In this document: in pieces, positions 17,221-25,113 of the stretch
Numbering within the stretch: the first letter of the stretch is position 1
Layout: each line of letters opens with the position of its first letter
NCBI RefSeq assembly: GCF_000695625.1
Contig: NZ_JMQI01000050.1
Span: 83,562-147,561, forward strand
Direction of reading: 5' to 3'
DNA: 64,000 bases
Origin: Amycolatopsis rifamycinica
GTDB lineage: Bacteria > Actinomycetota > Actinomycetes > Mycobacteriales > Pseudonocardiaceae
Notes under the pieces: generated by a model
The model's input: only the letters and a program-made list of their open reading frames with translations
Databases searched by the model: none
What the model was told of the DNA's origin: nothing
Translations under genes and position numbers: made by a program

Positions 17221-17636
17221 CGCGCGGCCTCCTGGGTGATGGCCTGGGCGGCCACCGTCCCGTCGCTGCCCGCCTGTCCCTGCACGACGACGGTCGCCCC
17301 CGGCTTGAGGTCCGACAGCTTGCCCTGCTGGGTGACCCCGACCGTGGTGGAGTCCGATGTGGACACCTTGACGTCGGTGCCCTGCGTGGTCTTGACGTAC
17401 ACGGTGGTGCCGTCGACGCGGTCGACCGTGCCCGTGGTGCCCCGGCCGCCGCGGAACCCGCCGCCCTGCTGGCCCGCACCGGCCTGCTGGCCGCCCGCCT
17501 GCCGGGTGGGTGCGGAAGGGGTCGAGGAGCCGAACGCCGCGTGCGTCCAGGCGCCGCCGCCGAACGCGATCGCGAGCACCACGAGCCCGGCGAGCACCAG
17601 CGTGGTGCGCGAAAACGGCTTCGCGGCGTGGCGCAT
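17217..17636 (-). CDS. DUF5666-like membrane-anchored protein
   Basis: 139 residues: one N-terminal hydrophobic span (TLVLAGLVVLAIAFGGGAW), a Gln/Gly-rich linker (GGQQAGAGQQGGGFRGGRG), then a small beta domain (GTVDRVDGTTVYVKTTQGTDVKV...LKPGATVVVQGQ) resembling DUF5666. The start is doubtful: ATG 17636 has no good ribosome-binding site, and the frame is open upstream to the ABC permease stop at 17772, through two palindromes that read PLSRES. Likely last gene of the exporter operon; function unknown. Confidence 0.7.
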   Translation of the reverse strand: MRHAAKPFSRTTLVLAGLVVLAIAFGGGAWTHAAFGSSTPSAPTRQAGGQQAGAGQQGGGFRGGRGTTGTVDRVDGTTVYVKTTQGTDVKVSTSDSTTVGVTQQGKLSDLKPGATVVVQGQAGSDGTVAAQAITQEAAR

Positions 17637-17689
17637 TTCGGCGTTCAGGTCACCGTCGACCGCCGGGCTGGCGATGATCTCCTCAGCGC

Positions 17690-17740
17690 CACTTTCACGT
17701 GAAAGTGGCGCCCCCTGGTGGTCACTTTCACGTGAAAGTG
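17690..17740. repeat. palindrome pair, CACTTTCACGTGAAAGTG family (locus 2)
   Basis: Two perfect copies at 17690-17707 and 17723-17740, 33 bases apart start to start, with the spacer GCGCCCCCTGGTGGT. The pair lies between the ABC permease and the DUF5666-like gene on the same strand, in a frame open between them. The spacer matches that of locus 3. Confidence 0.95.
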
Positions 17741-17771
17741 GCGGCTGGGCGGATGGGGGCGTGGGAACTCC

Positions 17772-18974
17772 TTATTCGTGACGCAGGGCGTCGATGGGCC
17801 GGAGCTTGGCGGCCCGGTTCGCGGGGAAGCTGCCGAAGAACAGGCCGATCAGGGCGGACACCGCGAAGGCGAGCAGGATCGACGACGGCACGATGACGGG
17901 TTTGATCCCGGAGATGGTGAACCGGCTGCCGATCAGCCCGATCGCGACGCCGAGCAGCCCGCCGAACAGGCTGAGCATGGTGGCTTCGGCGAGGAACTGG
18001 CCGAGGATGGCCGAGCGCGGGGCGCCGATGGCCTTGCGGATGCCGATTTCGCGGATCCGCTCGGTCACCGTGACGAGCATGATGTTGGTGACGCCGATCC
18101 CGCCGACGAGCAGGGAGATCGCCGCGACGGCGGCCAGCAGCACGGTGAACGTCTCGGTCGCCGACGTCCGGGTCGCCAGCAGCTGCTCGGAGTTCTGGAT
18201 CTGGTAGTCCGGGGTGCCGCCGAGGCGGATGCCGTGGCGGGCGTTCAGGATCGCGGTGATCTCGGACTGGGCCAGCGAGACGGAGTCCGCGCTGATGGCC
18301 TGGACGGCGATCTGGCTGAGGCTGCCGTAGCCGGCGAGGGAGTTCTGGACGGCCGAAATCGGCGCGATGGCGACGTCGTCGGCGTTCTGGAGGCCGGTGC
18401 TGCCCTTGGCCTGCAGCACCCCGATGACGGTGAACTGGATGCTGTTCAGCAGGACGTTCCTGCCGACCGGGTCGGCCGTGCCGAAGATCGACTCGGCGGT
18501 CGTCGGGCCGAGGACGACGACCTTCCGCGCGGCCGTGACGTCCTCGCTCGTGAACAGCTGACCCTGGGCGAGTTCGCGGTTGGTCGTGGTGAAGTACGCG
18601 GGTTCGGTGCCGGCGACGCTGGAGATGTCGTAGGACGTCTGCCCGTAGGTCGCGGTCGCCGTCGTGTTGACCACCGGCGACGCGGCCTTGACGTCCGGGG
18701 CGCCGACGGGGTCGACCAGGGCGTGCGCGTCCTGCACGGTCAGCGGCCGGGCGGTCGCGCCCTGCCCGCCGCCGCGCGCCGGGGAGACGTTGACGACGTT
18801 GGTGCCGAGGCCCTGGATGCTGGCGGCGATGGCCGCCGACGCGCCGTTGCCGACCGCGACCAGCAGGATCACCGCCGCGACGCCGATGGTGATGCCGAGC
18901 GTGGTGAGGGCCGACCGCAGCTTGTTGGCCGTGAGCCCGCGCACCGCGAACCGCAGGATTTCGAGGAGGTTCAC
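17772..18974 (-). CDS. MacB/FtsX-type ABC transporter permease
   Basis: 400 residues. N-terminal span (LTTLGITIGVAAVILLVAVGNGA), a large extracytoplasmic MacB-type periplasmic core domain (about 50-250), then three spans near the C-terminus (VLLAAVAAISLLVGGIGVTNIML; EATMLSLFGGLLGVAIGLIG; ILLAFAVSALIGLFFG). Works with the ATPase and adaptor upstream as a mechanotransmission-type exporter. GTG start overlaps the ATPase stop by 4 bases. Substrate unknown. Confidence 0.92.
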   Translation of the reverse strand: MNLLEILRFAVRGLTANKLRSALTTLGITIGVAAVILLVAVGNGASAAIAASIQGLGTNVVNVSPARGGGQGATARPLTVQDAHALVDPVGAPDVKAASPVVNTTATATYGQTSYDISSVAGTEPAYFTTTNRELAQGQLFTSEDVTAARKVVVLGPTTAESIFGTADPVGRNVLLNSIQFTVIGVLQAKGSTGLQNADDVAIAPISAVQNSLAGYGSLSQIAVQAISADSVSLAQSEITAILNARHGIRLGGTPDYQIQNSEQLLATRTSATETFTVLLAAVAAISLLVGGIGVTNIMLVTVTERIREIGIRKAIGAPRSAILGQFLAEATMLSLFGGLLGVAIGLIGSRFTISGIKPVIVPSSILLAFAVSALIGLFFGSFPANRAAKLRPIDALRHE

Positions 18975-19675
18975 GAGACGGCTCCGACCGCGCGCGTCAC
19001 TTCGTCGGACACGATGAGGCCGTCGTCGACCCGGACGACGCGGTGCGCGTGCTCGGCGACCTCGTCTTCGTGGGTGATGACGACGATGGTGCGGCCGAGG
19101 GAGTTGAGCCGGTCGAACACGCCGAGGACGTCTTCGGTGCTGCGCCGGTCGAGGTTGCCGGTCGGTTCGTCGGCCAGCAGCATCGCCGGGCCGGTGACCA
19201 GCGCCCGCGCCACCGCGACGCGCTGGATCTGCCCACCCGAAAGCTCGCTCGGGAGGTGCTTGGCCCGGTCGGACAGCCCGACCATCTCCAGCGCCGCGAG
19301 CGCGCGCCGCCGTCGCTCGGACCGGCGTAGTCCACTGTAGACCAACGGCAGTTCCACATTGGACAACGCCGACGTCCGGGGCACGAGGTTGAACGACTGG
19401 AAGACGAAGCCGATCTTCCGGTTACGCAGCAACGCCAGCTGCCGCTCGTTCAGCCTGCCGACCCCGAACCCGTCCAGGAGGTACCGGCCGGACGTCGGCA
19501 CGTCCAGGCAGCCGAGCATGTTCAGCAGGGTGGACTTCCCCGAGCCGGACGCGCCCATGATCGCGACGTACTCGCCGGGCCACACCGTGAGGTCGACGCC
19601 GCGCAGCGCGTGCACCGCCGTCTCGCCGTCCCCGTAGGTCTTGCGCAGCGCGGAGACCTCGATCACCGGGTTCAT
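18971..19675 (-). CDS. ABC transporter ATP-binding protein (MacB/LolD type)
   Basis: 234 residues with all nucleotide-binding motifs: Walker A MGASGSGKSTLLN (about 41-53), Q-loop FVFQSFNLVPRTSALSNVELPL, signature LSGGQIQRVAVARAL, Walker B MLLADEPTGNLDRR and H-loop VVITHEDEVAEHA. It powers the adjacent permease. Overlaps the adaptor stop (ATGA 19672-19675) and the permease start, so the three are strictly co-translated. Confidence 0.95.
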   Translation of the reverse strand: MNPVIEVSALRKTYGDGETAVHALRGVDLTVWPGEYVAIMGASGSGKSTLLNMLGCLDVPTSGRYLLDGFGVGRLNERQLALLRNRKIGFVFQSFNLVPRTSALSNVELPLVYSGLRRSERRRRALAALEMVGLSDRAKHLPSELSGGQIQRVAVARALVTGPAMLLADEPTGNLDRRSTEDVLGVFDRLNSLGRTIVVITHEDEVAEHAHRVVRVDDGLIVSDEVTRAVGAVS

Positions 19676-20934
19676 CCGCGCCCGCCGAAGCCACCGCCGG
19701 CGCCGGTGCCCGTGCCGCGCTGGCCACCGCCCGGGAACCCGCCGGTCCCGCCGCCGGGGAACCCGCCGGTGCCACCCGTTCGGCCGGTGGTCCCGGTCGA
19801 AGCCGTCCCGGTGAGCACGACGTTCTCGCCCTCGGTCAGCCCGGAGGTGATCTGGACCGTCGACTCGCCGCGCAGCCCGACCTGCACCTGACGCGTGACG
19901 TTCTGCCCGTTCTCCTGCACGGTGACGAGGTTGGTGCCGCCGGCCGTCTGCACCGCCGCGGCCGGCACGCTCAGCGCGTCGGCCGCCTCGGCGACGGTGA
20001 TCACGACGCTCGCCGACTGGCCGGGCCGCAGCCCGTCCGGCGGGCTGGTCAGCGCCAGCTGCGCGCCGTACGAGACGACGCTGCCGCTGGTGGTCGGGGT
20101 CAGGTTGACGCTCGACACGGTGGCCTGGATCGGCTTGTCCGGCAACGCGTTGAGGGTCACCGTGGCCTTCTGGCCCGCCTTGACCTTGCTGACGTCGATC
20201 TCCGCGACGGAGGTGTTGACGACCAGGCCGGTCAGGTTCGTGATGGTGATGAACCCGCCGGAACTGCTGCTGCTGCTGCTCGCCGCGGCGGCGCCGGAGT
20301 TCGACGAAGAGCCCTGGCCGCCCTGGCCGCTGCTGCTGCTCGACGACTGGCTCGTGGCCGAGGAGCCGCTGGAGGACTGCTGCCCGACGGTGCCGTTGAT
20401 CGCGGTGACCGTGCCCGCGCCGGGGGCGTACAGCACGGTGTTGTCGAGCGCCTGCTGCGCGGTCTGGACGTCGAGCTCGGCCTGGTCGAGCTTGGCCTGC
20501 GCGGACGTGACGCTGTTGGCCTGGCTGTTCTGTCCGGTCGCCGGAGCGGCTTCGGCGCTTTCGGCGGTGTCGAGGCCGTCCTGCGCGACGGCGAGGTTCG
20601 CCTTCGCGACCTGAAGCTGCTTCGCCGCCTGGGTGCTGTCGATGGTGGCGAGCTTCTGCCCGGCGCTGACGACGTCACCGACCTTGACGTCGATCGAGGT
20701 CACCTTGCCTGCCGTGGCGAAGTTCGCCGCGCCGGTGTAGCTGCTGGCGAGCGTCCCGGCGGCGGCGACGGTCTCGGTGACCGTCGCCCGGCGGACCGGG
20801 GTGCTGCGCGACTGCGCCTGCGCCGAGCTCGGCGCCGGGCTGAATGCCTGGTATATCCCGAATCCCGCTCCGGCCAGCAGGACCACCAGAGCTCCGTTGA
20901 TCACCCATGCCTTCGAGGCACGCACGCGCGTCAT
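19672..20934 (-). CDS. efflux membrane-fusion/adaptor protein (HlyD/MacA-like)
   Basis: 420 residues. N-terminal membrane anchor (VINGALVVLLAGAGFGIYQAF), lipoyl/barrel halves (SIDVKVGDVVSAGQKLATID), a coiled-coil hairpin (LQVAKANLAVAQDGLDTAESAEA), a long Ser/Gly linker at about 205-250 inside the lipoyl region, then beta-barrel domains and a Gly/Phe-Pro-Gly tail (GGTGGFPGGG repeats). ATG 20934 gives MTRVRASKAW. Partner of the ABC pair; in a monoderm it probably extends the exporter into the wall. Confidence 0.88.
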   Translation of the reverse strand: MTRVRASKAWVINGALVVLLAGAGFGIYQAFSPAPSSAQAQSRSTPVRRATVTETVAAAGTLASSYTGAANFATAGKVTSIDVKVGDVVSAGQKLATIDSTQAAKQLQVAKANLAVAQDGLDTAESAEAAPATGQNSQANSVTSAQAKLDQAELDVQTAQQALDNTVLYAPGAGTVTAINGTVGQQSSSGSSATSQSSSSSSGQGGQGSSSNSGAAAASSSSSSSGGFITITNLTGLVVNTSVAEIDVSKVKAGQKATVTLNALPDKPIQATVSSVNLTPTTSGSVVSYGAQLALTSPPDGLRPGQSASVVITVAEAADALSVPAAAVQTAGGTNLVTVQENGQNVTRQVQVGLRGESTVQITSGLTEGENVVLTGTASTGTTGRTGGTGGFPGGGTGGFPGGGQRGTGTGAGGGFGGRG

Positions 20935-20997
20935 GCGGCAAACTCTGGGGCCACTGCTTAGCAATGGACTGTTCGTTGCCTGTGCGCGAGCTGTGTA

Positions 20998-21336
20998 TCA
21001 GGCCTTCGGCTGGGGGCTCCGCGCCCGGATGGCGAGCGCCAGCTGACGCACCGCGTCGACGAGCAGCAGCGCGGCCACGGTCCCGAGCCCGATGGCGGCG
21101 GCGAGCAGGCCGCCGAAGTACCGGTGCGACTCGAGCACGGCACCGTCGTCGGTCCGCGTGACCACGCTGGCGACGCTGTTGTGCCAGCAGGCGTAGGCGG
21201 CCCACCCGGCCAGAACGGCGAGCACGACCTCCACGACGGCGACGAGCGTTCGCCACGGCTTGTGCAGCCGGGCAGCCGGGCCGGCTTCTTCCGGCGGCCA
21301 GAGCTCGGCCCCGGTGGGCTGCGGAAGGTCGATCAC
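20998..21336 (-). CDS. small membrane protein, unknown function
   Basis: 112 residues with two hydrophobic spans (TLVAVVEVVLAVLAGWAAYACW and YFGGLLAAAIGLGTVAALLLVDAV) joined by an extracytoplasmic loop of about 22 residues; N-terminus acidic/Pro-rich, C-terminus basic. No family was recognised. Same strand as the DUF3093 gene 13 bases upstream; the exporter adaptor begins 63 bases downstream. Confidence 0.7.
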   Translation of the reverse strand: MIDLPQPTGAELWPPEEAGPAARLHKPWRTLVAVVEVVLAVLAGWAAYACWHNSVASVVTRTDDGAVLESHRYFGGLLAAAIGLGTVAALLLVDAVRQLALAIRARSPQPKA

Positions 21337-21349
21337 GCCGCCGATTTTC

Positions 21350-21790
21350 TCATGCTTCGCGCGGCGTCGCCCGGACGAGCCGGTCCAGCGCGTCCCGCAG
21401 CGCCTCGACGTCCTTCGCCCAGGCCAGCACGACCGTGCCGTCCGCCAGCTTCACCGGCAGCGAGTCGTACTTCCGCGGCACCGACCAGCCGCCGCCGAGC
21501 ACCCGCGCCCCGACCGGCGTCCCGACGTCCGTCACCGACGCGATCTGCGCCGCCGGCACCTGCTCGCGGCCCTGCCGCAGCTGCTCGGTCGTCACCTCCA
21601 GCGACAGGAAACGGCGGCGCGCGTACACCCACGGCATCGTGATGACGCCCAGCGCGAACCCGGTCATCAGCCAGCCCACCACGTGCACCGGACCGCCCGT
21701 GACCAGCTCCGCCAGCGCGCCCACCAGTGCGAACAGCGGACCCCAGCCGATCGCCGCCCAGCTCACGCCGGACTCGGCGTAGAGCCTCAC
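21350..21790 (-). CDS. DUF3093 family membrane protein
   Basis: 146 residues: two membrane spans in the first 60 residues (WAAIGWGPLFALVGALAELV; VVGWLMTGFALGVITMPWVYA), then a soluble part with VPAAQIASVTDVGTPVGARVLGGGWSVPR and YDSLPVKLADGTVVLAWAKD, the conserved DUF3093 pattern. GTG 21790 overlaps the stop of the upstream membrane-protein gene (GTGA 21787-21790). Function unknown. Confidence 0.82.
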   Translation of the reverse strand: MRLYAESGVSWAAIGWGPLFALVGALAELVTGGPVHVVGWLMTGFALGVITMPWVYARRRFLSLEVTTEQLRQGREQVPAAQIASVTDVGTPVGARVLGGGWSVPRKYDSLPVKLADGTVVLAWAKDVEALRDALDRLVRATPREA

Positions 21791-22323
21791 GGCTTCTTGC
21801 CCACCTTGGGGAAGTAGCCGCTCACCGAAGGCAGGTACAGCAGCACCACCGCGATCACGAACAGCAGCACCGCCGCCAGCGTCAGGTACGTCAGCACCGG
21901 CGCGAACGTGAAGATCAGCAGCAGCAACACGAACGGCAGCACGGTGAGCACCGTCCGGGCCGAGCGGGTGCCTTCGCGGGCCTTGTACGCGAACAGCAGG
22001 AACAGGAGGGTGAACACGATCGCCCCGGCCAGGAAGAACCACAGCATCGCCGTGACGCCGTCCGTGATCATCTGCCGGGTGATCTTCGGGTCGGTGGTGC
22101 CCCGGACGAACTGGTCGATGACCGCGGACTTGCTGGCCATCAGCTGGACGTACCCGAGGATCAGCAGCACCCCGCCGGCCAGCCACAGCCAGAACGACAC
22201 GGCCACCGGGCGCGGCGGAGCCGCCTTGGGGGCCCGTTCGCCGGGGAGCACCGGGTCGGGCGAGCGGCCGCGCTTGCGCCGTTCGTCGTCGGTCAGACCC
22301 GAGAGGTCCTCTTTGTCTTCCAC
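21787..22323 (-). CDS. conserved actinobacterial four-span membrane protein
   Basis: 178 residues: a charged 40-residue cytoplasmic N-terminus (MEDKEDLSGLTDDERRKRG), then four hydrophobic spans (VSFWLWLAGGVLLILGYVQL; AMLWFFLAGAIVFTLLFLLF; TVLTVLPFVLLLLIFTFAPV; LTLAAVLLFVIAVVLLYLP). No catalytic motif. Lies 16 bases downstream of hemB on the same strand and overlaps the DUF3093 gene, so probably the tail of a hemB transcript. Confidence 0.78.
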   Translation of the reverse strand: MEDKEDLSGLTDDERRKRGRSPDPVLPGERAPKAAPPRPVAVSFWLWLAGGVLLILGYVQLMASKSAVIDQFVRGTTDPKITRQMITDGVTAMLWFFLAGAIVFTLLFLLFAYKAREGTRSARTVLTVLPFVLLLLIFTFAPVLTYLTLAAVLLFVIAVVLLYLPSVSGYFPKVGKKP

Positions 22324-22339
22324 GCGTGGACTATAAGCC

Positions 22340-23311
22340 TCAGTCCAGCCAGGCAGCGGCTTCGGCGGCCCAGTAGGTGAGGATCATGTCGGCGCCCGCG
22401 CGGCGGATCGACGTCAGCACCTCGAGGACCGTCCGCTCGCGGTCGAGCCAGCCGTTCGCCGCGGCGGCCTCGACCATCGCGTACTCGCCCGAGATGTTGT
22501 ACGCGGCCACCGGCACCGGGGAGATGTCCGCCGCCGCCTTGATGACGTCCAGGTAGGCCAGCGCGGGTTTGACCATGATCATGTCCGCGCCCTCGGCGAG
22601 GTCCAGCTCGATCTCGCGCAGCGCCTCGCGGCCGTTGCCCGGGTCCTGCTGGTAGGTCTTGCGGTCGCCTTTGAGCTGCGAATCGACGGCCTCGCGGAAC
22701 GGTCCGTAGAACGCGCTGGCGTACTTCGCGGAGTACGCGAGGATCGCGGCCTCCTTGTGCCCGACCTCGTCGAGCGCCCGGCGGATGACGCCGATCTGGC
22801 CGTCCATCATCCCGCTCGGCCCGAGCACGTGCGCGCCGGCTTCGACCTGCGCGATGGCCATCTGCGCGTAGATCCGCAGGGTGGCGTCGTTGTCGACCGC
22901 GCCGTCGGCGTCGAGGACGCCGCAGTGACCGTGGTCGGTGAACTCGTCGAGGCAGGTGTCGGCCATCAGCACGGTGGCGTCCCCGAGCTCGTGGCGCAGG
23001 TCGCGCAGGGCGACGTTGAGGATGCCCTTTTCGTCGACGGCTCCGGAGCCCTCGGCGTCGCGCGTGGCCGGGATGCCGAACAGCATCAGCCCGCCGACCC
23101 CGGCGTTGACCGCGTCGACGGCGGCCTTCCGCAGCGTGTCACGGGTGTGCTGGACGACACCGGGCATGCTCGAGATCGGCCGCGGCGCGTCGATCCCTTC
23201 GGCGACGAACATCGGGAGGATCAGCTGGCGTGGCCGCAGCGTCGTTTCGCCCACCAGCCTGCGCATGGCCGGGGTGGTGCGAAGCCTGCGGGGACGATGC
23301 TCGGGGAACAC
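22340..23311 (-). CDS. hemB: porphobilinogen synthase (ALA dehydratase) HemB
   Basis: 323 residues; condenses two 5-aminolevulinates to porphobilinogen. Both active-site lysine regions are visible: AILAYSAKYASAFYGPFREA and MIMVKPALAYLD. The metal loop reads DTCLDEFTDHGHCGVLD: two of the three cysteines of zinc-type enzymes remain, with Asp in the middle position. GTG 23311 (VFPEHRPRRLRTTPAMRRLVG) is preferred over an ATG at 23353, which would add 14 non-conserved residues. In mycobacteria hemB directly follows hemD; here two plus-strand genes separate them. Confidence 0.94.
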   Translation of the reverse strand: MFPEHRPRRLRTTPAMRRLVGETTLRPRQLILPMFVAEGIDAPRPISSMPGVVQHTRDTLRKAAVDAVNAGVGGLMLFGIPATRDAEGSGAVDEKGILNVALRDLRHELGDATVLMADTCLDEFTDHGHCGVLDADGAVDNDATLRIYAQMAIAQVEAGAHVLGPSGMMDGQIGVIRRALDEVGHKEAAILAYSAKYASAFYGPFREAVDSQLKGDRKTYQQDPGNGREALREIELDLAEGADMIMVKPALAYLDVIKAAADISPVPVAAYNISGEYAMVEAAAANGWLDRERTVLEVLTSIRRAGADMILTYWAAEAAAWLD

Positions 23312-23355
23312 CCTTACCAAGTTACTCCGGCGGCTTTCGCCGGGGTTCCGCAAGG

Positions 23356-24186
23356 GTGCGCTTGACGCGGCTCCCGCGGGGACGCTTCGGTGCGGAGGTG
23401 TACGTCGAACGCCTGCCCGTGCCCGCGCTGGCCGGCCTCGTGCGGACGGTCTGGATCCAGCGCACCGGCGACGAGCCGTACGTCCAGCGGCACCTGCCCA
23501 CCGGCGGCGCCGAGCTCCACTTCCCCCTCGGCGGCCGTCCCCGGCTGCTCGGCCCGCTCACCACCGCGCGGCTCGAGGTCATCCCGGCGCGCACGACCCT
23601 CGTCGGCGTGCGGTTCCGGCCCGGGGCCGCGCCGCCGCTCCCGGTGCCCCTCGGGGACCTGGTGGACCAGCACACGGATCTCGCGGACGACCGCCTGGCC
23701 GAAGCCGTGGCCACGGCCGGGTCTCCGGAGCGCGCGCTCGAAGTCGTCCAGGCCAGGCTGCCGGTGGAAGCGGCGGATCCGCTGGTGCGCGAGGCCGTCC
23801 GGCGGCTGATGCCGTGGCACCCGGTCGGCCTCGACACCCTGGCCGGGCACCTCGCGCTCTCCCCCAGCCAGCTGCGCCGACGGTGCCTGCGGGCGGTGGG
23901 CGTGAGTCCCAAGGTTCTCCAGCGGACGCTGCGGTTCCAGGGTTTCCTCGCGCTGGCCCAGGCGGGCGCGGTCAGCCCGGCCGGGCTCGCCGCCGACGCC
24001 GGGTACGCCGACCAGGCCCACCTCGGCCGCGAGTGCCTCCGCCTGACCGGGCTGACGCCGCGGGCGCTGCTCGGCGGCAGCGTCGAGGAGTGCGCCTGCG
24101 GCCACGACCACTCCGCGTCCTACCTGCCGTTCCTGCGCGATTCGTTCAAGAAACGGCGACCGGACGTCCCTAGCCTGGCGCGATGA
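23356..24186 (+). CDS. AraC-type helix-turn-helix transcriptional regulator
   Basis: About 276 residues. N-terminal beta-rich sensor region of the DUF6597 type (LAGLVRTVWIQRTG...HLPTGGAELHFPLGG...LVGVRFRPGAAPP), and a C-terminal AraC DNA-binding domain (PVGLDTLAGHLALSPSQLRRRCLRAVGVSPKVLQRTLRFQGFLALA...LAADAGYADQAHLGRECLRLTGLTPRALL). The tail has CACGHDH. GTG 23356 and GTG 23398 are both possible; neither has a strong binding site. Its stop overlaps the next ATG (ATGA 24183-24186), so it is coupled to the epimerase it may control. Confidence 0.82.
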   Translation: MRLTRLPRGRFGAEVYVERLPVPALAGLVRTVWIQRTGDEPYVQRHLPTGGAELHFPLGGRPRLLGPLTTARLEVIPARTTLVGVRFRPGAAPPLPVPLGDLVDQHTDLADDRLAEAVATAGSPERALEVVQARLPVEAADPLVREAVRRLMPWHPVGLDTLAGHLALSPSQLRRRCLRAVGVSPKVLQRTLRFQGFLALAQAGAVSPAGLAADAGYADQAHLGRECLRLTGLTPRALLGGSVEECACGHDHSASYLPFLRDSFKKRRPDVPSLAR

Positions 24187-25061
24187 TCCTCGTCACCGGC
24201 GGGCTCGGCATGATCGGCGCCCACACCGCCCGCGCGCTCCTCGACCTCGGCCACGACGTGGTCGTGACGTCCCACCGGCGCACCGAAGTCCCGTCTTTCC
24301 TGGCCGGCCGGGTCACGGTCGAGCAGCTCGACGTCACCGACCGCGACGCGTTCCTGGCGCTCGGCTCGCGCCACGGGATCAGCGACATCGTGCACCTCGC
24401 GGGCAGCATCCCGGGCGGCGATCCGGTCGGGTTCTTCCGCACGGACACCTCCGGGCTGCTGAACGCGCTGGAGGCGGCCCGGACGTGGGGCGTCCGCCGG
24501 TTCGCGGTCGCGAGCAGCCTCGGCGTGTACATCGGCCGTCCCGAGGTCCCGTGGACCGAAGGCCTCGCCCTGCCCACGGCGGCCCTGCCGCACCTGATCA
24601 TCGCCTACAAGAAGGCGGTCGAGCCGCTGACGACGCACAGCCTCGCCGGCAGCGGCGTCCAGCCGGTGGTGCTGCGAATCGGCACGATCTGGGGCCCGCT
24701 GGTCGACCCGGACTCCCCGTTCTGCCCCATCCCGTCGTTCGTCAACACGGCCGAGCCACCCCCGGACGTGCACGCGGACGACGGCGGCGACGTCTGTTAC
24801 GCCCCGGACGCGGGCCGCGCGATCGCTCTCCTGACGACGGCGCCGGAGCTGCACCACGAGGTCTACAACGTGTCCAGCGGCCGCCCGTTCACGTACGGCG
24901 AGTTCGCTTCGGCGCTGGGCGTAACCCTCCAGCCAGGCGGCTCGAGCGGCCCGTACCTGGATATCTCCCGGCTTACCGAGGACACCGGGTTCGAGCCGCA
25001 GTTCGACGTCGCGGCGTCGGTGGCCGACTACCTGAAGTGGCGCGAGACCAACGCCCGCTGA
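24183..25061 (+). CDS. NAD-dependent epimerase/dehydratase family protein
   Basis: 292 residues, extended short-chain dehydrogenase. Rossmann motif VTGGLGMIGAHTARALLDLGHDVV at the N-terminus, VHLAGSIPGGD, AVASSLGVYIG, and RIGTIWGP. The usual YxxxK pair appears as IIAYKKAVE (Tyr then Lys at +2 and +1), so the catalytic arrangement is atypical. Substrate unknown. Ends 2 bases before a strong bidirectional hairpin. Confidence 0.85.
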   Translation: MILVTGGLGMIGAHTARALLDLGHDVVVTSHRRTEVPSFLAGRVTVEQLDVTDRDAFLALGSRHGISDIVHLAGSIPGGDPVGFFRTDTSGLLNALEAARTWGVRRFAVASSLGVYIGRPEVPWTEGLALPTAALPHLIIAYKKAVEPLTTHSLAGSGVQPVVLRIGTIWGPLVDPDSPFCPIPSFVNTAEPPPDVHADDGGDVCYAPDAGRAIALLTTAPELHHEVYNVSSGRPFTYGEFASALGVTLQPGGSSGPYLDISRLTEDTGFEPQFDVAASVADYLKWRETNAR

Positions 25062-25062
25062 A

Positions 25063-25105
25063 ACGAGCGAAGGCCGCCCCGGCGAACCGGAGCGGCCTTC
25101 GTCGT
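25063..25105. terminator. bidirectional hairpin terminator
   Basis: Arms ACGAGCGAAGGCCGC and AGCGGCCTTCGTCGT around a short CCGG-flanked loop lie exactly between the convergent epimerase and hemD stops. The stem is about 12 bp, GC-rich, with AAGG/CCTT pairs giving partial T-tracts on both strands. Confidence 0.8.
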
Positions 25106-25113
25106 GAAGAACC

